Assembly: GCA_002376715.1 (NCBI GenBank) | Contig: DFOK01000110.1 | Coordinates: forward strand, 3,007 to 67,006 | DNA: 64,000 nucleotides | DNA from: Bacteroidales bacterium UBA3543 | GTDB lineage: Bacteria; Bacteroidota; Bacteroidia; Bacteroidales; UBA932 | Direction of reading: 5' to 3' | Shown here: piece after piece, positions 1 through 8,483 of the stretch | How the letters are laid out: the number at the start of each line of letters is the position of its first letter | How positions within the stretch are numbered: the first letter of the stretch is position 1 | Program-made: the position numbers and the translations under genes | Notes under the pieces: generated by a model | Told to the model about the DNA's origin: nothing | The model's database searches: none | What the model saw: the letters and a program-made list of their open reading frames with translations, nothing else

Positions 1-162
1 AAATGTCTGGAGGAGTTAGTCGTTGGCCTTTAGCTGTTGGCTGTTAACCTTTAACACCTACTGCTTAACCTCCGCAACCCGAACCTCGCCATCCAACCCC
101 TCAACCCAAACCTCGCACCAACTCACTACATACTACACACTACATACTACATACTCAAAACT
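1..162. repeat. G/T-rich (C/A-rich on plus strand) degenerate repeat tract after ctp
   Basis: This is non-coding sequence directly after the stop codon of the minus-strand protease. On the plus strand it has short direct near-repeats of the type TACATACTAC and AACCTCGCACC. In the sense direction of the protease transcript it is G/T-rich. The same kind of tract recurs at several other intergenic places in this window (for example 26961-27064 and 59396-59449). No gene is seen in it. Confidence 0.6.
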
Positions 163-1770
163 CTACTTCCACCTGTCAAGGGCCTGGTATAGTCCCTGAT
201 CATCTCTCAGACGGATATTGTATTCTGAACCTCGCAAATAGTATTTTACCAAAATTTCTTCTTCCAGAAGAGGAACTATCTCCTCTTTCTTAATACGCAG
301 CATAGTCTCCTTGTCCACCTTGATACGTGCGGATAGAGCATCAATTTCGCTCTTGTACACATCGTAGAGTCCGTCCTGCTTTGCCGCCTTTATCAACTGG
401 TCAAGTGCAGACTCTGCGGAACTGCGGATGTCAAATTCGCGGGTTCCGGCATAACGGATAAAGTCTTCGTACTCCCCATCAGTGAGATGGAACTCAGCGG
501 CGGGAGCTATGGAGAGATTCTTTTTGAAATATTCGATTGCGTAATCGCCGAGAATATCATTGTAAACAAGAGAATATGCGGGACGGCTATAAGACCTGGC
601 CGGCACAATAAGATCGGGAGTGATACCGCCACCATCGAAAACGCTGCGGCCAAGGCGTGTCTTGAACTCACGTTTCAGACTGTCGGGTACATTCCCCACG
701 CTGCCATCCTCATTGCGGTGGCTATAATCGATGGCTTGGACACATCTGCCGCTGGGAGTATAATATTTCCCCGAGGTAATCTTAACCTTACCGTCATAGA
801 GAGTGGGTTTGATGGACTGAATAAGTCCCTTCCCGAAAGTTCTCCTGCCGGCTATGGCTCCTCTGTCCAAATCCTGGAATGCTCCGGCAACAATCTCCGA
901 TGAAGAGGCTGAACCGCTGTCCACCATTACGAGTACGGGGATTAGCGTATCAATAGGGGGAGTGGTTGTGTAATACTCTTCATTCATCCTCTCTTCACGT
1001 CCTCTAGAGGAGAGTACATGAGTACCTTCCGGTACAAATAGCGACATAAGCGATACCGCTTCTTCCATAATACCCCCACCGTTGCCCCTGAGGTCGATTA
1101 CCAGGCGTTTTGCGCCCTTCTCTTTCAAGGCCATTACACTCTCCTTAAACTGAAGATGCATATTTTGAGTAAATCCCGTCAGTACTATATAGCCGATGGA
1201 ATCCCTGATAATCTCCGCATAAGCAATATCGGAAACACGGATTCTCTCACGGGTGACGGTAATATCCACCGTATCGAGGGTACGACCTCGGATCACGGTA
1301 AAAATCACATTTGTACCGGGCTGTCCCTTCATCTTGGCGGCACTCTGAGCGGAGGTTTCTCCATAGACCGATACTCCGTCGATGGCTATAATCACATCTC
1401 CGGGGACCATGCCCGCCTTTACTGCAGGAGAACCCGGATAAGGCTCGACAATCAGCACTCCGCTGTCGGGACTCTTCTTGATAAGAGAACCGATGCCTCC
1501 GTAGGCACCCGTCGTCATCATTTCAAAATCTTCTCCCTCCTCTTCCGGAATGTATGTAGTATAGGGATCGAGCGACTGGAGCATCGCTTTGATACCGACG
1601 GGTATGATTTTACCATAATCTATGGTGTCAACATAAGATTTGGAGAGCTCTTTCAGTATCGAATACTGAATCTCCATATTCTGTCCTAATTTGAAGTCGC
1701 CGGACTGCGCAAATAAGGTCACTGATACCAAAATTGCGAATGTAACCGCGATGGTTTTGAAAAATTTCAT
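163..1770 (-). CDS. S41-family C-terminal processing peptidase
   Basis: This is a periplasmic/envelope serine protease of the CtpA/Prc family (535 aa), which cleaves substrates near their C-termini. An N-terminal hydrophobic signal covers residues 1-21. A PDZ domain spans about 85-165 (GGIGS and PGSPAVKAG). The S41 catalytic core follows: VIDLRGNGGG at about 224-233, nucleophile S289 within GSASSSEI, and general base K314 within TFGKG. The 25-residue Ser-Lys spacing is that of Prc. A longer ATG at 1800 overlaps the -7 box at 1798-1805, so the ATG at 1770, preceded by AGAGAAG, is preferred. The gene diverges from rdgB. The substrate cannot be told from sequence. Confidence 0.93.
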   Translation of the reverse strand: MKFFKTIAVTFAILVSVTLFAQSGDFKLGQNMEIQYSILKELSKSYVDTIDYGKIIPVGIKAMLQSLDPYTTYIPEEEGEDFEMMTTGAYGGIGSLIKKSPDSGVLIVEPYPGSPAVKAGMVPGDVIIAIDGVSVYGETSAQSAAKMKGQPGTNVIFTVIRGRTLDTVDITVTRERIRVSDIAYAEIIRDSIGYIVLTGFTQNMHLQFKESVMALKEKGAKRLVIDLRGNGGGIMEEAVSLMSLFVPEGTHVLSSRGREERMNEEYYTTTPPIDTLIPVLVMVDSGSASSSEIVAGAFQDLDRGAIAGRRTFGKGLIQSIKPTLYDGKVKITSGKYYTPSGRCVQAIDYSHRNEDGSVGNVPDSLKREFKTRLGRSVFDGGGITPDLIVPARSYSRPAYSLVYNDILGDYAIEYFKKNLSIAPAAEFHLTDGEYEDFIRYAGTREFDIRSSAESALDQLIKAAKQDGLYDVYKSEIDALSARIKVDKETMLRIKKEEIVPLLEEEILVKYYLRGSEYNIRLRDDQGLYQALDRWK

Positions 1771-1797
1771 CTTCTCTCTACTGTTTTTAAAACTTTG

Positions 1798-1805
1798 CAA
1801 AAGTA
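1798..1805 (-). promoter_or_regulatory. -7 box of the ctp promoter (TACTTTTG)
   Basis: Read on the minus strand the site is TACTTTTG, a full match to the Bacteroidetes TANNTTTG element. It lies about 28 nt upstream of the chosen ATG and rules out the longer start at 1800. No clear -33 TTTG is seen at the expected spacing. Confidence 0.5.
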
Positions 1806-1826
1806 ATCATTTAATCATTTTGTTCA

Positions 1827-1834
1827 TATCTTTG
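1827..1834 (+). promoter_or_regulatory. -7 box of the rdgB promoter (TATCTTTG)
   Basis: TATCTTTG matches TANNTTTG and sits 26 nt before the rdgB ATG, in the short gap shared with the divergent protease gene. The -33 element is weak. Confidence 0.5.
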
Positions 1835-1859
1835 AGGCCAATTATCAGAATCATCAGGT

Positions 1860-2450
1860 ATGGAAATAGTGTTTGCCACAGGCAATGCCAACAAACTGGC
1901 CGAGGCCCAAAGGGTATTGGGCAAGAAATTTCACCTTGTGATGCCCTCGGAACTGGGATTTGACGGGGAACTCCCCGAAACCCACGAAACTCTATACGAA
2001 AATGCCGTTGAAAAGGCACTCTTTGTCTGGAATAAATTTCAGAAAAATTGTTTTGCCGATGACACCGGACTCGAAGTGGACGCTCTTGGAGGAGCACCCG
2101 GAGTACATTCCGCACGCTATGCCGGCGAACCCAAATCTCCACCTGACAATATAAGAAAACTGCTCAAAGAACTTGAAGGCGTACCTGCCGAAAAGCGTAC
2201 CGCAAGGTTCAGGTGCGTCGTTGCGCTAATAGAGGAAGGAGTGTTGCACACCTTTGAAGGGATCTGCGAAGGCCACATCACCACCACTCTACACGGCTTT
2301 GACGGCTTCGGATATGACCCGATCTTCAGGCCGCTCGGTATGAATGCCACTATGGCGGAAATCTCCCTTGAAGAGAAAAATTCCCTCTCACATAGAGGCA
2401 AAGCGATGGAAAAACTCCTATGTCACTTATCTGCAAATCCCAGGCGATAG
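1860..2450 (+). CDS. rdgB: RdgB/HAM1 non-canonical purine NTP pyrophosphatase
   Basis: This cytosolic house-cleaning enzyme (196 aa) hydrolyses ITP, dITP and XTP to monophosphates so that deaminated purines are not incorporated into nucleic acid. The family N-terminus is clear (IVFATGNANKLAEAQ, residues 3-17). So is the DDTGLEVDAL segment near residue 66, then APGVHSARYAG, and the conserved HRGKA near the C-terminus (HRG contacts the base in the family). The length is normal. The ATG at 1860 is 26 nt after a -7 box. The last 31 nt overlap recO, which suggests translational coupling. Confidence 0.95.
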   Translation: MEIVFATGNANKLAEAQRVLGKKFHLVMPSELGFDGELPETHETLYENAVEKALFVWNKFQKNCFADDTGLEVDALGGAPGVHSARYAGEPKSPPDNIRKLLKELEGVPAEKRTARFRCVVALIEEGVLHTFEGICEGHITTTLHGFDGFGYDPIFRPLGMNATMAEISLEEKNSLSHRGKAMEKLLCHLSANPRR

Positions 2451-3157
2451 TACTTCATCTCACAAAGTACGGCGATTCGGGTCTCATAGCACACGTGCTC
2501 GACAGCAGACTCGGACGTCGCGGCATCTATTTGCGCGGCATGAAAAAGAGCAAAAACAGTGCCGTCACCGCTCACTTTCACAACCTTGCACTACTGGAGG
2601 TGGTCACTGCTGCCTCAACTAAAAGCAAACTGCTCTATCTGCGGGAATACCACCCCCTGGTTCAACTCCACTCCATAAGGACCGATATAAGCAAAGGTGC
2701 CATCGCACTATTTGTCAGTGAAGTAATCTACCGTACTCTCAGGGAGGAAAGCGGAGACGAAGAACTCTTTGAATGGCTCAAGGGTATGATATCGACTCTG
2801 GAAGCCCTTGAGGGCAATTGCGCCAACTTTCATCTGAAATTTCTCGCCGGATTTTGCAGGCAGATGGGGTTTCTGCCTCATGACAATTGGTCGGAGCAGA
2901 CTCCGTTGTTTGACATAATCTCTGCAAGATTTGTCACGCCGGACTCCTCTAACGACTCCGGATATCTCTTCTCAGAGCAGGACTCCCTGCTGCTTCACCG
3001 ACTTTTGAGTGCCGACTTCAATGAAGCTATGCAAATCCCGCTAAATGCCAAGGCAAGGAACAGTTTTTGCGATCAGATGTTGAAGTATCTGAGCTATTGG
3101 CTGGAAACATCCATCAACATCCGTTCGGTAGCGGTACTTCACACTATTTTTGCATAA
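2420..3157 (+). CDS. recO: DNA repair protein RecO
   Basis: RecO (245 aa) works with RecR and RecF in gap repair by loading RecA on SSB-coated DNA. The N-terminal OB-fold is recognisable (AIVLHLTKYGDSGLIAHV, then GRRGIYLRG), followed by the helical domain with LKFLAGFCRQMGFLP. The zinc-cysteine cluster found in some RecO proteins is not evident, as is common in Bacteroidota. The start overlaps the end of rdgB by 31 nt in another frame. The GH3-family gene follows after 22 nt. Confidence 0.88.
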   Translation: MSLICKSQAIVLHLTKYGDSGLIAHVLDSRLGRRGIYLRGMKKSKNSAVTAHFHNLALLEVVTAASTKSKLLYLREYHPLVQLHSIRTDISKGAIALFVSEVIYRTLREESGDEELFEWLKGMISTLEALEGNCANFHLKFLAGFCRQMGFLPHDNWSEQTPLFDIISARFVTPDSSNDSGYLFSEQDSLLLHRLLSADFNEAMQIPLNAKARNSFCDQMLKYLSYWLETSINIRSVAVLHTIFA

Positions 3158-3162
3158 CTTTG
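3155..3162 (+). promoter_or_regulatory. -7-like box before the GH3-family gene (TAACTTTG)
   Basis: TAACTTTG lies at the very end of recO, 18 nt before the ATG at 3180. It argues that the upstream in-frame ATG at 3150 is not used. No good -33 element was found. Confidence 0.4.
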
Positions 3163-3179
3163 TTATAAATAATCGACAT

Positions 3180-4697
3180 ATGTCTCTCATCAATAAAATA
3201 TATCTCTCCTGTGCACACGGGATGCTCAAGGGGCTGGACCGCACCAGGAAATATCCTTTCGAAGTACAGAAAGAAGTGTTTGCAACTCTTCTGAAGGGAG
3301 GTGCGGATACTATTTTTGGCTCAGAGCACGGCTTTTCGAAGATCAACTCGATCCAAGATTTTCAGCGTCAGGTACCGGTTCGTGATTATAATGCGCTATA
3401 CCCCTATATCGAACGGCTGCGTTTCGGTGAAAATTATGTACTTTGGAATGAAAAAACCCACTTTTTTGCTAAAAGCTCGGGAACAAGTTCAGGCAAGAGC
3501 AAGTTTATCCCCATTACTCATACCAACCTCCGGGAATGTCATTACGGAGGGATGCTGCGAATGCTGGCCAACTATGTGCAAAATTATCCGGACTCACGAA
3601 TTTATTCCGGTAAGTCAATCACTCTAGGAGGTAGCGTAGCACCCGATTTTGGCGGAAGAAATTTCAGTGGCGACCTCTCAGCAATACTTCTGCGCAACTC
3701 ACCCGCTTTGGCGGAATTATTACGCATACCAAACAAAAAAATAGCGATGATGCACGATTTCCACGAAAAGGTGGAGATTATTTGTCGCAAATACAGTAAG
3801 GCCAATGTGACAAACTTTGCCGGAGTACCCTCCTGGAACCTTATTATGCTCCGCCGTGTAATGGAGTATAACAATGTACGTTGGCTGACTGACGTGTGGC
3901 CTAACCTGGAGTTGTTTATGCACGGAGGTATAAGTTTTGAGCCCTACAGAGCACAGTACGACGCTATTATTCCTCCCGGTTCGGTGCGTTATTTTGAGAA
4001 TTACAATGCTTCCGAGGGATACTTCGCTTTTCAAGATGATCCTGAAGATAAATCTATGCTGCTGACACTCGACAACGGAGTCTTCTATGAATTCACTACT
4101 CTCAAAGAGCTCTCCGATGCAATGGAAAACGGACGACCCGTACCCACTCTTACTGTTGACGAGGTACAGACCAATGTGCCATACGCTGTCATAATATCAA
4201 CTACAGCCGGTTTGTGGCGCTATCTTATAGGCGATGTGATAACATTTACCTCGCTCACTCCCCACAAGGTGGTTATTTCCGGCAGGACCCAACTCTTCAT
4301 TAATGCCTTCGGAGAGGAATTGATGATTGGCAATGCCAACACGGCTTTGGCAGCTGCCTGCAAGATGCACAATGCTACGGTAAGTGATTTTACCGTCGCT
4401 CCGATCTTTATGGAAGGAGAGTCAAAAGGTGCCCACCAATGGGTGATTGAATTTGAAAATGCACCCGAAGATGTGGAGGCTTTTGCCGATACTCTGGATG
4501 AGGAGCTCTGCGCCTGCAATTCCGATTATGAGGCAAAACGCACTCATACCATGACAATGGAGCGGCTCCACCTGGCAGTTGTCCCTGAGGGAACATTTTA
4601 TCGCTGGATGGAGTCACGCGGCAAAATAGGCGGCCAAAACAAAGTCCCCCGTCTCTACAGCGACCGCCGCTATGTGGATGAAATCCTTCGGATTTAG
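3180..4697 (+). CDS. GH3 auxin-responsive promoter family protein
   Basis: This 505-aa protein belongs to the adenylate-forming superfamily. In plants, GH3 enzymes join acyl acids to amino acids through an acyl-AMP. Bacterial members are widespread in Bacteroidota and their substrate is mostly unknown. Visible motifs are the nucleotide-binding SSGTSSGKSK near residue 99, the YNASEG motif near 280 and the WRYLIGD motif near 345. The start at 3180 gives the family N-terminus (MSLINKIYL). An alternative ATG at 3150 would overlap recO and a -7 box. Assignment to the family is firm; function in the cell is not. Confidence 0.88.
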   Translation: MSLINKIYLSCAHGMLKGLDRTRKYPFEVQKEVFATLLKGGADTIFGSEHGFSKINSIQDFQRQVPVRDYNALYPYIERLRFGENYVLWNEKTHFFAKSSGTSSGKSKFIPITHTNLRECHYGGMLRMLANYVQNYPDSRIYSGKSITLGGSVAPDFGGRNFSGDLSAILLRNSPALAELLRIPNKKIAMMHDFHEKVEIICRKYSKANVTNFAGVPSWNLIMLRRVMEYNNVRWLTDVWPNLELFMHGGISFEPYRAQYDAIIPPGSVRYFENYNASEGYFAFQDDPEDKSMLLTLDNGVFYEFTTLKELSDAMENGRPVPTLTVDEVQTNVPYAVIISTTAGLWRYLIGDVITFTSLTPHKVVISGRTQLFINAFGEELMIGNANTALAAACKMHNATVSDFTVAPIFMEGESKGAHQWVIEFENAPEDVEAFADTLDEELCACNSDYEAKRTHTMTMERLHLAVVPEGTFYRWMESRGKIGGQNKVPRLYSDRRYVDEILRI

Positions 4698-4740
4698 TTA
4701 CGGGGTGCAGGGTTATAGATTTGGGGCTCTGAGCTTGGCC

Positions 4741-4820
4741 AACATTTGGTGGAAAACGGCAAATTACATAAAAACATTTGGTGGAAAACGGCAAATTGAC
4801 GAAAAAAATTTGGTGGGGAG
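4741..4820 (+). repeat. 32-bp tandem repeat upstream of the DUF4143 ATPase gene
   Basis: Two copies begin at 4741 and 4773, both with the core TTTGGTGGAAAACGGCAAAT and separated by 32 bp. A third, truncated copy (AATTTGGTGGGGAG) starts at about 4805. The TTTG of the third copy lies 20 bp before a TATTTTTG box, so it looks like the -33 element of the downstream gene. Repeated copies may be operator sites (inference). Confidence 0.75.
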
Positions 4821-4840
4821 CTTGAAAAGTTATATTTTTG
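4809..4840 (+). promoter_or_regulatory. Promoter of the DUF4143 ATPase gene
   Basis: TTTG at 4809-4812 and TATTTTTG at 4833-4840 are 20 bp apart, the arrangement expected for the Bacteroidetes primary sigma factor. The -33 part is the third copy of the 32-bp repeat. The ATG is 18 nt after the -7 box. Confidence 0.6.
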
Positions 4841-4857
4841 CCTAAAAGTCTAAGAAT

Positions 4858-6204
4858 ATGGCAGAGGATATGATTCATTTCAAGAGAAAGATTTATGACA
4901 CTATGCTCAAATGGAAAAATGAGCGTAATGGTGATACCGCATTGCTTATACAAGGAGCTCGCCGTGTTGGTAAATCCACTATTGCGGAAGAGTTTGCACG
5001 CAAAGAGTATAAATCGTACATATTGATCGATTTCTCAAAAGTCTCCAAAGAGGTCAGCGATTTGTTCAATGATATATCGGATTTGAATTATCTCTTCATC
5101 AGGTTGCAATTCATTTTCCAAGTAGAATTGCATGAGCGAGAGTCTGTAATTATTTTCGACGAAGTACAGTTGCAACCATTGGCAAGGCAGGCTATCAAAC
5201 ACCTTGTCAAGGATCATAGATATGATTATATTGAAACCGGCTCTTTAATATCCGTAAGATCCAAAAGTCGCGATATCATTATTCCAAGTGAAGAAACCAA
5301 GGTGAATATGTATCCCATGGACTATGAGGAATTCAGATGGGCATTGGGAGATAATGCAACCATACCTTTATTGCGTACGGCATTTGAAAAGAAAATGCCG
5401 CTTGGCGATGCTGTTCATAGAAAACTTATGCGTGATTTTCGGTTGTATATGCTTGTGGGAGGTATGCCTCAAGCTGTTTCCGCATACATTAATACCAATA
5501 ACTTTACAGCAGTAGATGTGGTTAAACGAGACATCATTGCTCTATATGAAGAGGACTTCGGTAAGATTGATGATTCGGGAAGAGCAAAAGCTATGTACGA
5601 TGCCATACCGGCTCAATTAAGCAGAAACAGGTCACGATATCAAGTCGGAAATGCCATCCCTGAAGAGAAGGTCGATAGGGTAATAAATATCATCAAGGAT
5701 ATGGAAGACTCTATGACAACAAATGTGGCTTACCATGCTGATGACCCCAATGTGGGCTTGGCATTGACTATGAATCAGGAATATTTCAAGATGTATGCTT
5801 CCGATACCGGTCTTTTCGTTACGCTTGCATTTAAGGATAGTGACATAACGGAAAATGTTATTTACAAGAAGTTGCTCAGTGACAAACTAAGCGCCAACCT
5901 TGGTTATGTATATGAAAATGTGATTGCTCAGATGTTAAAAGCTACCGGCAAAAACTTGTTCTATCACACCATACCATATGCTGACGGTAAAAAGTATTAT
6001 GAAGTAGATTTTATAATCACTGACAAACATAAAATTTCACCCATTGAGGTTAAATCATCGGGGTATAAAACGCACAAATCACTAGACGAATTTTGCGTCA
6101 AGTTCTCTGACCGCATAATGAACAAGTATGTGATTTACACAAAAGACTACAGATATGAAAACGGGGTACACTATGTACCTGTTTATATGACAATGTTTTT
6201 GTAA
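4858..6204 (+). CDS. AAA_14/DUF4143-type ATPase
   Basis: This 448-aa protein has an N-terminal P-loop ATPase (Walker A GARRVGKST at residues 33-41, Walker B VIIFDE at 97-102). The C-terminal DUF4143 part contains an E-V-D ... I-E-V-K arrangement like a PD-(D/E)xK nuclease core (YYEVDFIITD, then SPIEVKSS). Such ATPases are numerous and variable in anaerobes and archaea. Their role is not established and they often behave as accessory genes. The gene stands alone between GH3 and the surface-protein locus, behind the tandem-repeat promoter. A start at the second Met (4870) is also possible. Confidence 0.88.
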   Translation: MAEDMIHFKRKIYDTMLKWKNERNGDTALLIQGARRVGKSTIAEEFARKEYKSYILIDFSKVSKEVSDLFNDISDLNYLFIRLQFIFQVELHERESVIIFDEVQLQPLARQAIKHLVKDHRYDYIETGSLISVRSKSRDIIIPSEETKVNMYPMDYEEFRWALGDNATIPLLRTAFEKKMPLGDAVHRKLMRDFRLYMLVGGMPQAVSAYINTNNFTAVDVVKRDIIALYEEDFGKIDDSGRAKAMYDAIPAQLSRNRSRYQVGNAIPEEKVDRVINIIKDMEDSMTTNVAYHADDPNVGLALTMNQEYFKMYASDTGLFVTLAFKDSDITENVIYKKLLSDKLSANLGYVYENVIAQMLKATGKNLFYHTIPYADGKKYYEVDFIITDKHKISPIEVKSSGYKTHKSLDEFCVKFSDRIMNKYVIYTKDYRYENGVHYVPVYMTMFL

Positions 6205-6411
6205 ATCTTGCGTTTCATAATTCAAAAACACCAAAACGCGATTATCGGTAATGCAATTGTAGCTATTTCCCTAAATAAATCAAATTAGTGCATTGTTTGC
6301 AAAAAGCAGACATAGATTTTTTTTTATTAAAAAAGTATCTATCTTTATCCACTGAAACTCAATCTTTTAACGGGGACTATTTTTTAAACTTTTGCCAAAT
6401 AATAAACAGCT

Positions 6412-7917
6412 ATGAAACTCAAACTACTTATTTCGGCACTCCTAGCCCTATTGGTGGCGGGCTGCACGCACAATATTAATCTTCCCGAGCCTGTTGAAGG
6501 AGAGGGAAAGATGGTTACCATACGCGCAACGATCCCACCGGAGACCCGCGTAGCGTACGATGACGGCACACGCACACTCTCATGGCAGGACGGTGACCAG
6601 CTCCTGCTGGTAGGATATGATGACAACGGTGCCTATAAAGGACATAATGTCTTTACATTTCAAACAGGAAGCAGCGGTAATTTTACGGGAAATGCCGTAT
6701 CAGGGGCTACAAAATACAAAGCCTATTATCCGGGAAATGTCATCACGCTGGACCTAAACGGCAACTTAAAACCTCTTCTCGCCAATTTCTGGCAACAGAC
6801 ACAGAACGGAAACAATTCTACTGCACACCTTCGCGATAAAATCCTCATGTATGACGAGACTGCCAATCCCCTCAACGAAACTTTCAACTTGGCTTTGAAG
6901 AGCAGCATTATCAAATTTAATCTCCAAAACGTGCCGGCCAACGTGGGAACACTAGTCAACCTGATTTGGATTGTAGAGAATGAACCGGGAGTGAATAAAC
7001 ATTTGAGGCTTGATGTAACCGGTGTAACCTTCTCTACCGCCCAGGACAATATCACCGCGTTCCTCGCTTTTGACCCCACCGTGACACAGGTCGCTGCAAA
7101 CGGAAAGGTGAGAATATCACTAATTGGGGAGCAGACGTATGTGTGGACGAGCGGCACCTTAACGGAAGGAAAGAACTACTCCGTAGGAAATCGCTACACA
7201 GGTAGTGTAAATAGCGGTTGGGTAAGGGTAATCAACCCGCTCAGCTACGTTGCCGCATATAATGTAAATCCTGACGGTACCGGCTTTGACAATAATCTGA
7301 CAGCCTGCAATGTGAGCGGTCACTTTACTTGGAATGCTGCAAGGGCTATCAATATTCCCTGTTATTACCTGCCGAGCAATGAAGAATGGATGAGTATTGT
7401 GCCGAAGCGAGGTAACTACGTTTATGTTGACTTCGATAGCATGGCTCCCAAGCCATATGATAATATTACTGAAAACGTCATAGTTCAAGGAGCGAACATT
7501 ACTATGACCAGCGATTTTCGCAATTATTCTAGGCTTTGTTATGCCCTTCGTTACCAGGGTACCGGTATGGTCTCTGCTTGGAAGTATGAGTATAAAAACT
7601 ATAATACTAATAATTGTCATATGAAGATTACTTGTCGTAGTGTAGCAGCATCGACAAGCATTGATGATATCGCCAACGAGGCTTTCTGGAGTACCGGTAA
7701 CGGGAACGATGTGGTTCGATATTTCCCTGCCGGCGGTAGCCTTAGTAACCAGTACGGATACCAGATGAGAGGCTCTAGTGGCCTTTTTTGGTCTTCTACT
7801 GAGGCTGAAAACAATAGCGATTACGCTTTGATTATGGTATTCGGTCCATTCAATGCTGTATCCAATAGAGCAACCCTAAAGTCTGAGCAGTATACTGTCC
7901 GTTTGTTTACCAATTAA
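6412..7917 (+). CDS. Fimbrillin-like lipoprotein with C-terminal FISUMP-like domain
   Basis: This 501-aa protein is a predicted surface-exposed lipoprotein. The signal peptide ends in a lipobox (LVAGC, Cys18). Residues about 30-260 resemble the Bacteroidales fimbrillin/Mfa-like fold (VTIRATI, then RTLSWQDGDQLLLVG). The C-terminal part, about 300-501, resembles FISUMP/DUF1566-type domains (YYLPSNEEWM, then FWSSTEAENNSDYALIM, ending in YTVRLF). A fimbrial or adhesive role is inferred from family only. A weak -7-like box (TATCTTTA, 6340-6347) lies upstream. Two DNA blocks of this gene recur in the truncated paralogue downstream (6667-6731 with 8523-8587; 6790-6821 with 8640-8671). Confidence 0.78.
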   Translation: MKLKLLISALLALLVAGCTHNINLPEPVEGEGKMVTIRATIPPETRVAYDDGTRTLSWQDGDQLLLVGYDDNGAYKGHNVFTFQTGSSGNFTGNAVSGATKYKAYYPGNVITLDLNGNLKPLLANFWQQTQNGNNSTAHLRDKILMYDETANPLNETFNLALKSSIIKFNLQNVPANVGTLVNLIWIVENEPGVNKHLRLDVTGVTFSTAQDNITAFLAFDPTVTQVAANGKVRISLIGEQTYVWTSGTLTEGKNYSVGNRYTGSVNSGWVRVINPLSYVAAYNVNPDGTGFDNNLTACNVSGHFTWNAARAINIPCYYLPSNEEWMSIVPKRGNYVYVDFDSMAPKPYDNITENVIVQGANITMTSDFRNYSRLCYALRYQGTGMVSAWKYEYKNYNTNNCHMKITCRSVAASTSIDDIANEAFWSTGNGNDVVRYFPAGGSLSNQYGYQMRGSSGLFWSSTEAENNSDYALIMVFGPFNAVSNRATLKSEQYTVRLFTN

Positions 7918-8270
7918 TCAGGCCTATTGCCTGATATATGGCTTAATCCTCGGGGTGGGGATTGGGGCTTTGGCACCACGCACCTCGTACTACAAATGGA
8001 AACGAATTAAAATTTTTTATTGCAATTAATTTGTTTAACTTAGTCCGCTGAAACACATATAGTTCAACTAGAAATCTTCTCTATGTTTGTGCGACAACGG
8101 AATATAAAATTTAGCCAAGTCGAACAATCGTCCGTAAGTCTACTCTATCTCGCTGATATAGAGTTATTTATTGCCCTCCCCCATTCAAAAATAGGCAGTA
8201 TTTATACCCGCTACTCGTGTTCTGTTGGCCCCATATAGGTCACAAGACGAACTATTAAAAACAAATGACT
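7918..8270. other. 353-nt intergenic region with two stem-loops
   Basis: No gene is seen. A 7-bp stem-loop (ATCAGGC/GCCTGAT, 7917-7935) follows the stop codon directly but has no T-run. At 7970-7993 there is a short piece of the C/A-rich tract sequence. A second stem-loop (ACTCTAT/ATAGAGT, 8142-8164) lies further on. The promoter of the peptide gene at 8271 must lie here, but no clear TANNTTTG box was found. Confidence 0.45.
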
Positions 8271-8402
8271 ATGAAAAACAACGAATTCAAATTGGCGGAA
8301 CATTACGTCGCTCCCGATCTCAAAGTTATCGAAATTGAACTAACCCAAAACATCCTCACGGCAAGCCTTCCCGACGTTGGGGACGGAGGAGATGCGTGGT
8401 AG
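8271..8402 (+). CDS. Small fimbrillin-locus peptide (43 aa)
   Basis: A 43-codon reading frame starts MKNNEFKLAEHYVAPDLK and continues with VIEIELTQNILTASL, ending in an Asp/Gly-rich tail (DVGDGGDAW). It has no signal peptide or membrane segment. The layout (short charged start, YVAP, VIEIEL, small-residue linker, G/D/W tail) is that of small uncharacterised peptides often placed beside fimbrillin-like genes in Bacteroidales; this resemblance is from memory, not from a search. An in-frame ATG two codons earlier (8265) is an alternative. Its function is unknown. It might be a co-expressed secreted or processed factor (inference). Confidence 0.68.
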   Translation: MKNNEFKLAEHYVAPDLKVIEIELTQNILTASLPDVGDGGDAW

Positions 8403-8483
8403 GTGTGATTAGCTATTTACCGTTAACCATTGGTAATTAGCCGAAAGTGCAACGGATATAAAACTGAGTAAACAATAAACTAA

